Assembly (NCBI GenBank): GCA_964578835.1
Contig: CAZOEL010000132.1
Coordinates: 1-9,830, forward strand
Origin: CAZOEL01 sp964578835
Lineage (GTDB): Bacteria; Desulfobacterota; Syntrophobacteria; Syntrophobacterales; Syntrophobacteraceae
DNA length: 9,830 bases
Direction: 5' to 3'
The notes beneath the pieces are model-generated. The model was not told the origin of the DNA and did no database searches. It was given only the letters and a program-made list of their open reading frames with translations. Positions within the stretch are counted from its first letter, which is position 1. Each line of letters starts with the position of its first letter. Below, in pieces: positions 1 through 6,487 of the stretch. The position numbers were made by a program, and so were the translations under genes.

Positions 1-70
1 GTGTGAGGCGAAAGTCTCATGCACGGTTCCTAGGGGGGAATGGGGCCGAGAGGCCCCTGACCTACCCGAT
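1..70 (+). ncRNA. Group II intron, 3' end (domains V and VI), partial
   Basis: The first 30 bases fit the 3' part of a bacterial group II intron domain V. GTGTGAG and CTCATGCAC form the stem around a GAAA tetraloop, and CGGTTC would close on the GAGCCG expected just upstream of the window. A G-rich hairpin follows (GGGGCC, loop GAGA, GGCCCC) with an unpaired A near CTGACC, as expected for domain VI and its branch point. The intron would end at about CCTACCCGAT. The reverse transcriptase ORF, if present, lies outside the window. The fit rests on recalled domain V consensus; no structure search was run. Confidence 0.8.
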
Positions 71-88
71 GAGGCGAGAGGAGAAACA

Positions 89-691
89 GTGAATACATTC
101 GAACAGGTCTTAAAATTGGTTGAGGAACAACCGCTCAGCCGAAGCTTGCCTGTGGCGCTTCGAATCGCTACCACGATCGCTGATGGCGAGTTGGCATCCT
201 GGATCAGGCTTGAACTCATGGGTTATCTCGCGGATAACCCGGCGATGAATGAAAACACCGTCGTGCCTGAATACAGGGGTGTTCCCGGCCTATGGTACGA
301 TGATTACGGTCGAGTACTAGCCCTTGATGATCCTAACCTGGCCTTCATTAATGAAATCCGTCTGCGATATGGTGTCGCTGAACTCGAAGGAATTTCGGCT
401 GCAACTGGAACACTGTCGATGCGTCCAACAGAGTTTTCAGAGATTATCCGTGACAATCTGAACGTCGAAGTCAGCATCTTCCAATTTAGGCCGAGTTCAG
501 TGAGTCAAGTTCTTACAAACATTAAAGTTCGCCTAATAGATCATCTCGCAAGTCGACGAGAGAGAATCAGCGCACTCCCAGACATTCAAGTGCCGCAGGA
601 GCGGGAGATCCTCCAGCTCAAACCGAGCTTATATGGCATGAGTATAGACCTGAAGGCACTATGGCGGCGCGTCTTCAGCACAAAGAGGTGA
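89..691 (+). CDS. AbiTii-domain protein (putative abortive-infection cassette gene)
   Basis: This is a 200-residue soluble protein. The first 150 residues have the look of the AbiTii family: a short helical N-terminus, then LRIATTIADGELASWIRLEL near residue 24, a YRGVPG turn near 62, and a C-terminal helix with VLTNIKVRLIDHL near 141. The family is named after the lactococcal AbiT abortive-infection system; its biochemical activity is not established. The GTG start at 89 is chosen because a GAGGAG ribosome site sits about 7 bases upstream and the intron end lies just before it. The stop is followed 10 bases later by an attC site, so this is a single-gene integron cassette. It has no signal peptide or membrane segment. 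The family call is by recognition, without a profile search. Confidence 0.65.
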   Translation: MNTFEQVLKLVEEQPLSRSLPVALRIATTIADGELASWIRLELMGYLADNPAMNENTVVPEYRGVPGLWYDDYGRVLALDDPNLAFINEIRLRYGVAELEGISAATGTLSMRPTEFSEIIRDNLNVEVSIFQFRPSSVSQVLTNIKVRLIDHLASRRERISALPDIQVPQEREILQLKPSLYGMSIDLKALWRRVFSTKR

Positions 692-701
692 GCGGGACTC
701 T

Positions 702-810
702 GTCTAACTTTCACTGCAGCGGACGGCGCGGCCACGTGTTCTTACAGAGTCAGTGGTGCAAAAGGTAAGTCCATGCCAGTCCCGCGCCGCCGCTGAGTTG
801 GTAGTTAGCG
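702..810 (+). repeat. attC site 1
   Basis: An integron attC site of about 109 bases. The R'' box is GTCTAAC (fits RYYYAAC) and the R' box is GTTAGCG at 804-810. The inner arms GCAGCGGACGGCGCGG and CCGCGCCGCCGCTG are complementary with the usual interruptions. It closes the AbiTii cassette. The left arm shares a 20-base identical stretch with attC site 6. Confidence 0.85.
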
Positions 811-829
811 GGGCCGCAAAAGGGAGAGT

Positions 830-1066
830 ATGGAGTTTCCTGAACTCACAGAAGAACTCATCGCTCGATCCCGGGTCATTGCAAAGGGTCGAGGAATACG
901 GGACATAAAAAGACTCATCCAAGAATACGGTGGGAAACCCTCGATGTGGGCTAAAAAGAGCAGTCCACCAGTTGAGGTCTGCGGTGAGATGTATGAGTAT
1001 CATTGGTATGAACACCACGGAATCGGAAGGTTTGAGATAAAGATAAAGAAGGTAAGGAACTTATGA
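830..1066 (+). CDS. Small basic protein, resembles a polymorphic-toxin C-terminal domain
   Basis: This 78-residue protein starts at an ATG with a GGGAGAG ribosome site 5 to 6 bases upstream, just after attC site 1. It is rich in Lys and Arg. Visible motifs are IRDIKRLIQEYGGKPSMWAKKSS (residues 23-45; first and last parts most notable) and HWYEHHGIGRFEIKIKK near the end. The pattern GGKxSxWxKxSS followed by HWYE is one I associate with short domains at the C-terminus of RHS-type or other secreted polymorphic toxins. No catalytic residues can be assigned. Its stop overlaps the next start as ATGA, so the pair is translationally coupled. Together they form one cassette. The toxin reading is an inference; it could equally be a conserved cassette protein of unknown role. 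Confidence 0.6.
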   Translation: MEFPELTEELIARSRVIAKGRGIRDIKRLIQEYGGKPSMWAKKSSPPVEVCGEMYEYHWYEHHGIGRFEIKIKKVRNL

Positions 1067-1389
1067 TTGTAAAACTCAAAGAGGAATATCCTGAATATCC
1101 AGATCTCACGCCCGGCCAGCCTTATTTCGTTATCGGAATCGAAGCAGACGATTACCGGATACTGAATGATTCAGGCAAACCGTACCTCTATCCTCTTCAT
1201 TTATTTGAGGTCATTGATCCGCGAGAGCCAAGCATTTGGACCACAGAATACGGAGAGGACGGGGAGCGCTATTCCTACCCACCGGCGCTCAAAGAGGCTG
1301 GGTTCTTTGAGGACTATTTCGACGGCAAAGAAGAGGCTCTCTCGAAGTTCTGGCATGTCATCAATAAACGGCTGTCGGAAGCGGCCTGA
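1063..1389 (+). CDS. Small acidic protein, possible immunity partner of the upstream gene
   Basis: This 108-residue, strongly acidic protein begins at the ATG of an ATGA overlap, with AAGGAAC as ribosome site inside the upstream gene. The core GQPYFVIGIEADDYRILND (near residue 18) followed by YLYPLHLFEVID resembles a widespread group of small proteins with a beta-barrel-like N-terminal region, often found near toxins. The C-terminal FFEDYFDGKEEAL...FWHVINKRL looks helical. Acidic character beside a basic partner, tight coupling and sharing one cassette are what a toxin/immunity or toxin/antitoxin pair would show. No function has been assigned to this family that I can name. attC site 2 follows within 20 bases of the stop. 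Confidence 0.65.
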   Translation: MIVKLKEEYPEYPDLTPGQPYFVIGIEADDYRILNDSGKPYLYPLHLFEVIDPREPSIWTTEYGEDGERYSYPPALKEAGFFEDYFDGKEEALSKFWHVINKRLSEAA

Positions 1390-1404
1390 GCTAAGTCATG
1401 ACAG

Positions 1405-1513
1405 CGCTAACGAATACCTCGAGCGGACCGGCAGCCACATGTTCTTCCAGCGTTTGTCGTGCGAGCCGACTACTCAGCGGCTCTTCGGCTGGCCGCTCAG
1501 GCTGGCGTTATAC
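1405..1513 (+). repeat. attC site 2
   Basis: About 109 bases. The R'' box region is CGCTAAC and the R' box is GTTATAC. The inner arms GAGCGGACCGGCAGCC and GGCTGGCCGCTC pair with interruptions. A second local hairpin (GAGCCGACTACTCAGCGGCTC) sits in the variable terminal structure. It closes the two-gene cassette. Confidence 0.75.
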
Positions 1514-1533
1514 GCGCCACATCCGGAGGACGA

Positions 1534-2493
1534 ATGATAGAGGTCCACGGCGAACTAGATGAGATTCAGGGTATTCGAGTAAACGGAGAGCCACTCGATT
1601 CAGACGACGGGGAGACATGGTATCTTCCAAAGGGATTGATTGGCGAAACCCTCGTGAATCAACTGCCCGAAACCGCCATATTTGAGATCTGTGACAGCGT
1701 TGAGCGCTCCATTGTCATGGTAAGCACTGTTCCCTTTCGGGTGCAAAAGATCGGAGAGGATCGCGTACGACTCGAGTTCGAGGACTCCGGCACTCGGAAG
1801 TACTGGGACGGAACTGTCGGTTTCAAAGCGTACATGGAAACCAAGAAGAGTATTGTCGAGGAACGGGCATCACAAGTCGGCGACATCGTGTTCAACGGCT
1901 ACGAAGATGACGGGGCATGGATCCACCTGACTTACTCGGCCGAGGCTGAGGTTCTAAAAGTCTCCACGGCTGTCGAATTGGCAGAACAAATCGTCCAGGA
2001 AATCGAGGGGGCAACGGAGATGCGGCTCGGAACCGAGCTGTGGGCACCAAGTGAGTCAGACAACGAGAAGGAGTTCACCCTCCGTACAGTTCTGCCGATG
2101 CTTCGAAAGCTTGGTTTCAAGAACGTGAAGTATAACCATGGAAAGAGAGAGTTCGGCCGCGATGTTCTCTTCGCAAGGATAAGCGAATTTGAAGATCTTG
2201 AATATTGGGCCGCTCAGGTGAAGTTCGGAGACGTGGCTGGTGGCGCCAATGCTGAAATCGACGGCATTTTGGCGCAGATTGCGGACGCGTTCAAGATGCC
2301 GTTCTACGATCTTTATACAAAACAGCGGCAGCGTATCGCAAAGCTAGCGATTATCATTTCTGGGAAGTTCACAGAGAACGCCATCGAGAAAATCTGCGAG
2401 AAAATCGAAAGCAGTGCGGTTCGTAACAACACTGTCTTCGTTGATGGCGAAAAGCTGAAGACACTCGCTGAGCGATTCCGGAGGATCGTATAA
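1534..2493 (+). CDS. Mrr-like PD-(D/E)xK nuclease with unassigned N-terminal domain
   Basis: This 319-residue protein starts at the ATG at 1534, with CGGAGGA 3 bases upstream and immediately after attC site 2; longer upstream readings would translate the attC itself. Residues 175-290 look like a restriction-endonuclease fold. EFTLRTVLPMLRKLGF gives the first helix, GRDVLF supplies the active-site Asp (D210), and the strand WAAQVKFGD carries a QxK signature (Q228, K230) typical of the Mrr/McrBC-type QxK branch. A long helix (IDGILAQIADAF) and a hydrophobic strand (IAKLAIIISGKF) follow. Residues 1-165 are mixed alpha/beta, acidic, and unlike any domain I recognise; they may sense a target or regulate cleavage. 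No ATPase or methyltransferase partner is present, so a stand-alone type IV-like restriction or effector role is the best guess. Confidence 0.7.
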   Translation: MIEVHGELDEIQGIRVNGEPLDSDDGETWYLPKGLIGETLVNQLPETAIFEICDSVERSIVMVSTVPFRVQKIGEDRVRLEFEDSGTRKYWDGTVGFKAYMETKKSIVEERASQVGDIVFNGYEDDGAWIHLTYSAEAEVLKVSTAVELAEQIVQEIEGATEMRLGTELWAPSESDNEKEFTLRTVLPMLRKLGFKNVKYNHGKREFGRDVLFARISEFEDLEYWAAQVKFGDVAGGANAEIDGILAQIADAFKMPFYDLYTKQRQRIAKLAIIISGKFTENAIEKICEKIESSAVRNNTVFVDGEKLKTLAERFRRIV

Positions 2494-2600
2494 CCTGCGG
2501 CTCAACCCGTCGCCGGACCACGCAGCACCTTCAGAGAAAGTGGAGTTTTTCTTCATGTCCACAGGTGCTTACCCGGCGCGGGTTAGCCGTGTTGTTGCGC
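2488..2600 (+). repeat. attC site 3
   Basis: About 113 bases. The R'' box GTATAAC contains the stop codon of the nuclease gene. The inner arms GGCTCAACCCGTCGCCGG and CCGGCGCGGGTTAGCC pair with one-base interruptions. The R' box is less clear; GTTGCGC at 2594-2600 is the best candidate. Confidence 0.75.
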
Positions 2601-2620
2601 TGTATGGAGAAGGACAGATC

Positions 2621-3145
2621 ATGAGACGCATCAACCCTTTCTATGATCCATATGGGCGGAGTGAAGAACGTACCTGGTACGACTCCGCTCAAATCTGCCT
2701 AAATGGTCACGTTGTCAATTCCATGACCAAGGCTCGCCCGGAGCATTCCTCTGAATTCTGTGTGACGTGTGGCCAACCAACGATAGCGAAATGCCCTGCG
2801 TGCCAGCAGGAAATACGAGGTTACTGCCACATTCCACACGTATCCGGGCATGGCTACCACCGACCGGCATTCTGCTCGAAATGCGGAGCACCCTTTCCAT
2901 GGACCCAGGCTGGCTTGGACGCTGCCAGGGAACTGGCGCAGTTCATAGGCGAGTTATCGCCCGAGGACCAAGCTATCCTGAATCAGAACTTGGACGACCT
3001 TGTCAAGGACACTCCACATACCGCGGTAGCTGCAGCAAAGTTCAAGAGCATCGTCGCAAAAGTCGGCAAAGAGGCCGCTTCTGGGTTCCGAGACATACTT
3101 GTAGATGTCGTAAGCGAAACTGCAAAGAAACTGATTTGGCCCTAG
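2621..3145 (+). CDS. DUF2321-type zinc-ribbon protein
   Basis: This 174-residue protein begins at the ATG at 2621, with GGAGAAGGA 6 bases upstream and after attC site 3. The N-terminal half has two metal-binding knuckle sets. C26 and H30 (ICLNGH) go with C47-x2-C50. C58-x2-C61 goes with C85-x2-C88 (CSKCGAPFPWT). The spacing, the phrase AQICLNGHVVN and the C-terminal helices (ELSPEDQAILNQNLDDLVKDTP, then VAKVGKEAASG and VVSETAKK) match what I know of DUF2321, a bacterial family of unknown function. The helical tail of about 75 residues may be an oligomerisation or effector domain. It is a single-gene cassette. No catalytic motif is visible, so I assign no reaction. Confidence 0.7.
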   Translation: MRRINPFYDPYGRSEERTWYDSAQICLNGHVVNSMTKARPEHSSEFCVTCGQPTIAKCPACQQEIRGYCHIPHVSGHGYHRPAFCSKCGAPFPWTQAGLDAARELAQFIGELSPEDQAILNQNLDDLVKDTPHTAVAAAKFKSIVAKVGKEAASGFRDILVDVVSETAKKLIWP

Positions 3146-3167
3146 CGACATAAGAAACAGAAGCAAG

Positions 3168-3256
3168 GTATAACATTGCGCTCAAGCCGACGCCCGACCA
3201 CGCCTTTGCGTTGGCTCCGAAGTCCTTGGCGGGCGCGGCTTAGCTGTCAGTTATGT
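3168..3256 (+). repeat. attC site 4
   Basis: About 89 bases. R'' is GTATAAC and R' is GTTATGT. The inner arms GCTCAAGCCGACGCCC and GGGCGCGGCTTAGC pair with the usual extrahelical bases. It is one of the most canonical sites in the window. Confidence 0.85.
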
Positions 3257-3277
3257 GATTCGCGCGGAGATCCAGCT

Positions 3278-4162
3278 ATGAGCACTTTGATCATAGGGTT
3301 CGATTCAGCATGGACCGCAAAGAACAGCGGCGCGATCTCCGGAGTGCTGAAACTTGACGACGGAACATTCCAAGAGCTAGGTCCCCCGAAAAACGCGGAT
3401 TACTGCCAAGCATTAACAAGCATTGGCTTTTGGCGACGAGAAACGGAGCCGGCTGTGACTATCGTAATGCTGGACCAGCCCACCATTGTGAACAATGCTG
3501 CGGGCCAGCGCCCGGTCGAGAACCTCGTATCTTCACCGGTCAGTCTCCGATATGGCGGGGTACAGCCAGCGAACACGAACAGGACGACGATGTTCGGGAA
3601 TGGTGCACCTATCTGGCACTTCCTGAAAGAGTTTGGCGGAGCGGCCAATCCCCTGATGCCGCTGGCAGATACGCGGGTCTTCGAGACCTATCCCGTACTG
3701 GCAATGATTGCGCTTGGTTGGACTCTGCCCGATGTCCGTACAACAGGTCGGCTGCCCAAGTACAATCCGGATCGAAAGGGAACCTTCACAATCGCGGACT
3801 GGGGTCACGTCTGTAAGAAGGCTTCAGCAGCGTTCCAGGAGCGCGGGCTCAAGGAGATCGCTACGTGGCTGGATAGGGGTGCTCAGAATGGTTCCCCGCG
3901 CAAGAGCGAGCAGGACTGTCTGGATTCGTGCATATGTCTGCTTGTCGCTTTGCACTTCACCGATCGAAGGGATTGCCTGATGGTTGGTGATCTTACAACG
4001 GGCTACATAATCGTGCCGTACTGTGGGGATCTTCGTGCAGAACTTGAGGCGCGTTGCTGCAAGACAGGTCGGATACCATCGCAGTGGGTGCGAGTCTTCA
4101 AGACTGCCAATCGGATGGAAGCAGACACTGAGAATAGCAAATACCGCCCGACCAACGAATAA
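3278..4162 (+). CDS. DUF429 family protein (predicted RNase H-like fold)
   Basis: This 294-residue protein starts at the ATG at 3278, with GGAG 8 bases upstream; earlier in-frame codons fall inside attC site 4. The opening strand LIIGFDSAW puts an acidic residue (D9) where RNase H-like folds hold their first catalytic Asp. A second strand, IVMLDQPTIV, carries D66. FETYPVLAMIALGW (E136) and DCLDSCICLLVAL (D213, D216) give the remaining acidic positions. This matches DUF429, annotated as a predicted nuclease of RNase H-like fold; activity is not proven for this group. The last four codons and the stop lie in an 18-base sequence that recurs near 8036, so the native C-terminus may have been altered by insertion of the neighbouring IS element. 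The attC expected after it is not intact. Confidence 0.75.
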   Translation: MSTLIIGFDSAWTAKNSGAISGVLKLDDGTFQELGPPKNADYCQALTSIGFWRRETEPAVTIVMLDQPTIVNNAAGQRPVENLVSSPVSLRYGGVQPANTNRTTMFGNGAPIWHFLKEFGGAANPLMPLADTRVFETYPVLAMIALGWTLPDVRTTGRLPKYNPDRKGTFTIADWGHVCKKASAAFQERGLKEIATWLDRGAQNGSPRKSEQDCLDSCICLLVALHFTDRRDCLMVGDLTTGYIIVPYCGDLRAELEARCCKTGRIPSQWVRVFKTANRMEADTENSKYRPTNE

Positions 4163-4229
4163 GGATAGAGGGGAGTGGCAGAGGCTGTGGGAGGTTTTAT
4201 CCACAGCCTCTGCCACTCCCCTCTATCCT
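4162..4229. repeat. Perfect 29-base inverted repeat beside the assembly gap
   Basis: Arms at 4162-4190 and 4201-4229 are exact reverse complements over 29 bases around a 10-base loop (GAGGTTTTAT). It starts at the last bases of the DUF429 stop codon and ends 23 bases before the run of Ns. It could be a structural end of the IS91-type element, a transcription terminator without a T-run, or a read-inversion artefact at a scaffold join. Confidence 0.9.
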
Positions 4230-4252
4230 GGGTTCAAGAAGCCCGGATTGGC

Positions 4253-4352
4253 NNNNNNNNNNNNNNNNNNNNNNNNNNNNNNNNNNNNNNNNNNNNNNNN
4301 NNNNNNNNNNNNNNNNNNNNNNNNNNNNNNNNNNNNNNNNNNNNNNNNNNNN
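4253..4352. other. Assembly gap (100 Ns)
   Basis: Exactly 100 Ns, the conventional size for a scaffold gap of unknown length. The real distance and content between the IS element end and the transposase C-terminus are therefore unknown. Confidence 0.98.
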
Positions 4353-5049
4353 GCAGGATGATCGCTCGCAGCCTGAGAGTCCCACCGCATTTACTGCAGG
4401 TGATGGGCTCCCGGGGCGCGATCTCGACTTCGGGTCGACTGATCCTGAATCCATAGGAGAGCTCGATAAGGGAAGCGATGGTTGCGAGCTCGATCTTGCA
4501 GTTGGGATTGAGGAAGCCGTAGTAGCGGACCTTCATGAATCCGTTTGGGAGCACATGTTGCAGAAAACGTCTCATGAACTCCATTACATCCAGAGCCATG
4601 GTGCGCCACCGGTTGCTGTGGCTCTTGCGGTAGCGGAAGAAAACCGTATGGTCTTCGACCTTGACGATGCCTTGATGGAATCGGATGAGGCGGAAAAGAG
4701 AGCCGAGTAGCACACCCTCTGGTGAGAGCGGATGGGGTTCGGCGTAGATCCTCCGGGACAGTGAAAGTCATCATTAAGTGGTGGCCGGGGAGCTGCCTTT
4801 CAAGCTGTCGCTCGAGCCACTGGCGGGTTTTGTCGTTCTGGCAGGTGGGACAATGGCGGTTGCCGCAGGATCGGTTGACATGGAAGGTCTCTCCACACTC
4901 GCGGCACTCGTAGACGGCAACCCCCGCAGCTTCGGTTCGGCACTGCTTGATGGCATTGATGGCCTTTCGGCGCCTTTGGGGATGGAATCGGCGAAGCGAT
5001 CGATGTACTCGGAAGAAAAGGTGCGGAAGATCTCACTTATTGAAATCAT
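4353..5049 (-). pseudogene. IS91-family transposase, frameshifted and internally deleted
   Basis: Reading the minus strand from the ATG at 5049, the protein begins MISISEIFRTFSSEYIDRF. It moves to another frame near 4965-4975 and continues as RKAINAIKQCRTEAAG with the zinc-binding pattern YECRECGE...CGNRHCPTCQ, then MMTFTVPEDLR. A second shift near 4737-4742 leads into IRSHQRVCYSALFSASSDSIK. A third junction near 4668-4675 jumps to GIVKVEDHTVFFRYRKS and RWRTMALDVMEFMRRFLQHVLP, the conserved C-terminal region, ending in a CSKCGG ribbon at the gap. Intact relatives carry roughly 150 residues between the last two pieces, including the HUH motif and catalytic tyrosines. These are missing here, so rolling-circle activity is lost. 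All three breaks go to the -1 frame. The start overlaps the recombinase stop, implying coupled translation in the parent. Confidence 0.85.
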
Positions 5050-5922
5050 GGTCGAAGCCTTTCATGGTAGTGTTGATGATCCGGCAGGCATCTTCGGTTC
5101 CCTTTTGGGTGAGGTGGAAGTAGACCATGGTGGTCTCGAGACTGGAATGCCCCAGGTATCTTTGGACGACTCTCGGGTTCACACCGGCTTCGAGCAGATG
5201 GGTGGCATAGCAGTGACGAAGGGTGTGAACTGAGACCCGCCGTTTGGTGATTCCGGCAGCGGCCTTGGCCTTACGGAAGGCTCCCTGGGCGCTGTCAAGA
5301 GCCATGGGAGTCGTGGCCGTGGGGCCTTCGTTTCCTCCTCGCCCCAAAGCAGGAAAGATGAGGACGGGATTTCTGTGAGTTACCCAGTAGCGGCGAAGAA
5401 GCTGGTAGGTCTCTTCGGGCAGGGGGACGTAGCGGTCCTTGGCTCCTTTACCGCGATGGACATGGATCATCATGCGCTTGCCGTCAATGTCCGAAACCTG
5501 GAGGGCGAGAGCCTCCGAGATCCTCAAGCCGCAGGCATGAGAGAAGTGGAGTGAAAGACATAGTTGTGGAAGGTCGTCAGGTGGTTGAGAATGGAAAAGA
5601 CCTCTTCTCTGCTCAGAATACAGGGGAGACGCTGCTCTCGCTTCGCCTTGAGGTAGGTGAAGATATGCCACTCGCGCTTGAGCACATGAACAAAGAAGAA
5701 CTTAATGCCGCTGTAGGCGATGCGAAGGGTGGCGGCAGACCACTTGCTGACATTTTTGCGATGAAGGAAATAATCCTCCAGCTCAGGCTCCATGATCTGA
5801 TCGGGAGTCTTGCCGTAGTAGTCAACGAGGATGCGCACAGCGCGGGCATAGCACTCTTGAGTGCGCTCGCTCATGCCTGCCAACTGAAGGGCTCTGATGG
5901 ACTGCTCGAAATAATCTTTCAT
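5033..5922 (-). pseudogene. IS91-associated tyrosine recombinase, single frameshift
   Basis: The ATG at 5922 (minus) follows AAGGAGAG by 6 bases. Residues 1-126 in the first frame form a SAM-like core-binding domain (MSERTQECYARAVRILVDYYG near residue 17). One base appears to be missing near 5540-5552: restoring it joins YVFHST to FSHACGLRISEAL. The second frame holds the full catalytic set: R in GLRISE, K in GKGAKDRY, HTLRH, the H of LGHSS, and the nucleophile Y in TTMVYFHL. It is XerC/D-like in size, and it lacks the extra helical insert I would expect of an integron IntI. It may have been an accessory recombinase of the IS91-like element. The shift could be real decay or a sequencing error; with several breaks in the neighbouring gene, decay is favoured. 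Confidence 0.85.
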
Positions 5923-5987
5923 GGTAGCTCTCCTTTTTGTGATGGTATTGATGGATGAAGGATAAACGACAGAGGAGAGTTACCATG
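5920..5987. promoter_or_regulatory. Imperfect inverted repeat with divergent ribosome sites and start codons
   Basis: CATGGTAGCTCTCC (5920-5933) and GGAGAGTTACCATG (5974-5987) are inverted copies with one mismatch. Each arm holds a GGAGAG ribosome site and an ATG. The left arm starts the recombinase on the minus strand. The right arm starts a 17-codon reading frame on the plus strand (MKSSEWMQCGGTVWEIA, stop at 6038). That short frame looks like the beginning of a second gene cut off at the element junction. Confidence 0.5.
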
Positions 5988-6109
5988 AAATCATCCGAGT
6001 GGATGCAATGTGGCGGGACTGTTTGGGAAATAGCATGAAGAATGAGGACGCGCGCAGCTGCCGCTTAGCGGCTTACTTGAACCTACTGTTTGAAAGAAGC
6101 TCGGTAGAT

Positions 6110-6463
6110 ATGAAACATGGCATCAGGCTACGACAATTGTTCATCGCGTGCATTGGTGGCGGCGCTTCCATCTGGCTCGGGATTTTGATTATGCGCAAGG
6201 GTATAGACTATCGCTCCGGTTTCCCTGTTCCTCGAGTTTCAGGGCTTTTGATCTGCCTATTTGGTATCTGCCTTATTTTGCATGCATTTTTATCCAAGAA
6301 TATCCCTAAGGGCTACGATGATAGCTTTGTTATCTGTGTTGGATGTGGAAGCAGTTATTATGCAAAGGACGTGAATAGGAATGTTTGCCCGAAGTGTGGC
6401 GGTATGGTTGAGGATTCGAAAGGGTTCTATGACAGGCATCCTGAAACCAGAAATAGAAGCTAG
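6110..6463 (+). CDS. Small membrane protein with C-terminal zinc ribbon
   Basis: This 117-residue protein of unknown function has two likely membrane helices (about residues 10-28, LFIACIGGGASIWLGILIM, and 43-62, VSGLLICLFGICLILHAF). A cytosolic C-terminal tail follows, with C76-x2-C79 (CVGCG) and C93-x2-C96 (CPKCGG) forming a zinc ribbon. The ATG at 6110 is chosen because it opens directly on the first hydrophobic stretch and AAAGAAG lies upstream. A longer frame from 5999 would begin inside the mobile-element junction region and adds a tail with no features. It is a single-gene cassette closed by attC site 6. Membrane zinc-ribbon proteins of this size are common in cassettes but no role can be assigned. 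Confidence 0.65.
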   Translation: MKHGIRLRQLFIACIGGGASIWLGILIMRKGIDYRSGFPVPRVSGLLICLFGICLILHAFLSKNIPKGYDDSFVICVGCGSSYYAKDVNRNVCPKCGGMVEDSKGFYDRHPETRNRS

Positions 6464-6487
6464 CAAAAAACGTCACTAGAACCGGGA

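Larger units (their letters stand above)
4152..5990 (-). mobile_element. IS91-family element with tyrosine recombinase gene, decayed
   Basis: A minus-strand tyrosine recombinase gene overlaps an IS91-type transposase gene by 17 bases, the two-gene order seen in one branch of IS91-like elements. The left limit is set where attC-like sequence (CGCCCGACCA, also in attC site 4) meets the 18-base sequence shared with 8036-8053. The right limit is uncertain, somewhere after the start of the recombinase gene. Both genes are broken, so the element is probably immobile. It sits between the DUF429 gene and the next cassette and has destroyed the attC expected there. A 100-base gap lies inside. Confidence 0.65.

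Noticed and set aside
704..1018. Minus-strand reading frame opposite cassette 2 and attC site 1
   Set aside because: It covers attC site 1 and the coupled plus-strand gene, with no family resemblance; it is a shadow frame.
1459..1533. Longer N-terminus for the nuclease gene
   Set aside because: It would translate attC site 2. The ATG at 1534 has a close CGGAGGA and lies right after the site. The same argument rejects upstream extensions before 2621, 3278 and 8936.
3430..3980. Alternative plus- and minus-strand frames inside the DUF429 gene
   Set aside because: The sequences are low-complexity, Arg/Ser/Pro-rich shadows of the DUF429 frame, which has clear motifs throughout.
4778..5233. Plus-strand frame opposite the IS91-like genes
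   Set aside because: It is a shadow of the minus-strand recombinase and transposase, whose conserved motifs are unmistakable.
5033..5922. Integron integrase (IntI)
   Set aside because: It is a tyrosine recombinase, but the IntI-specific helical insert is not apparent, the gene overlaps an IS91-type transposase gene, and no attI or array promoter lies beside it.
6045..6085. Right half of the missing attC site 5 (GCAGCTGCCGCTTAGC)
   Set aside because: The arm resembles those of other attC sites, but no GTTRRRY box follows and no partner arm exists at 4145-4162 beyond a 10-base match, so it is not annotated.
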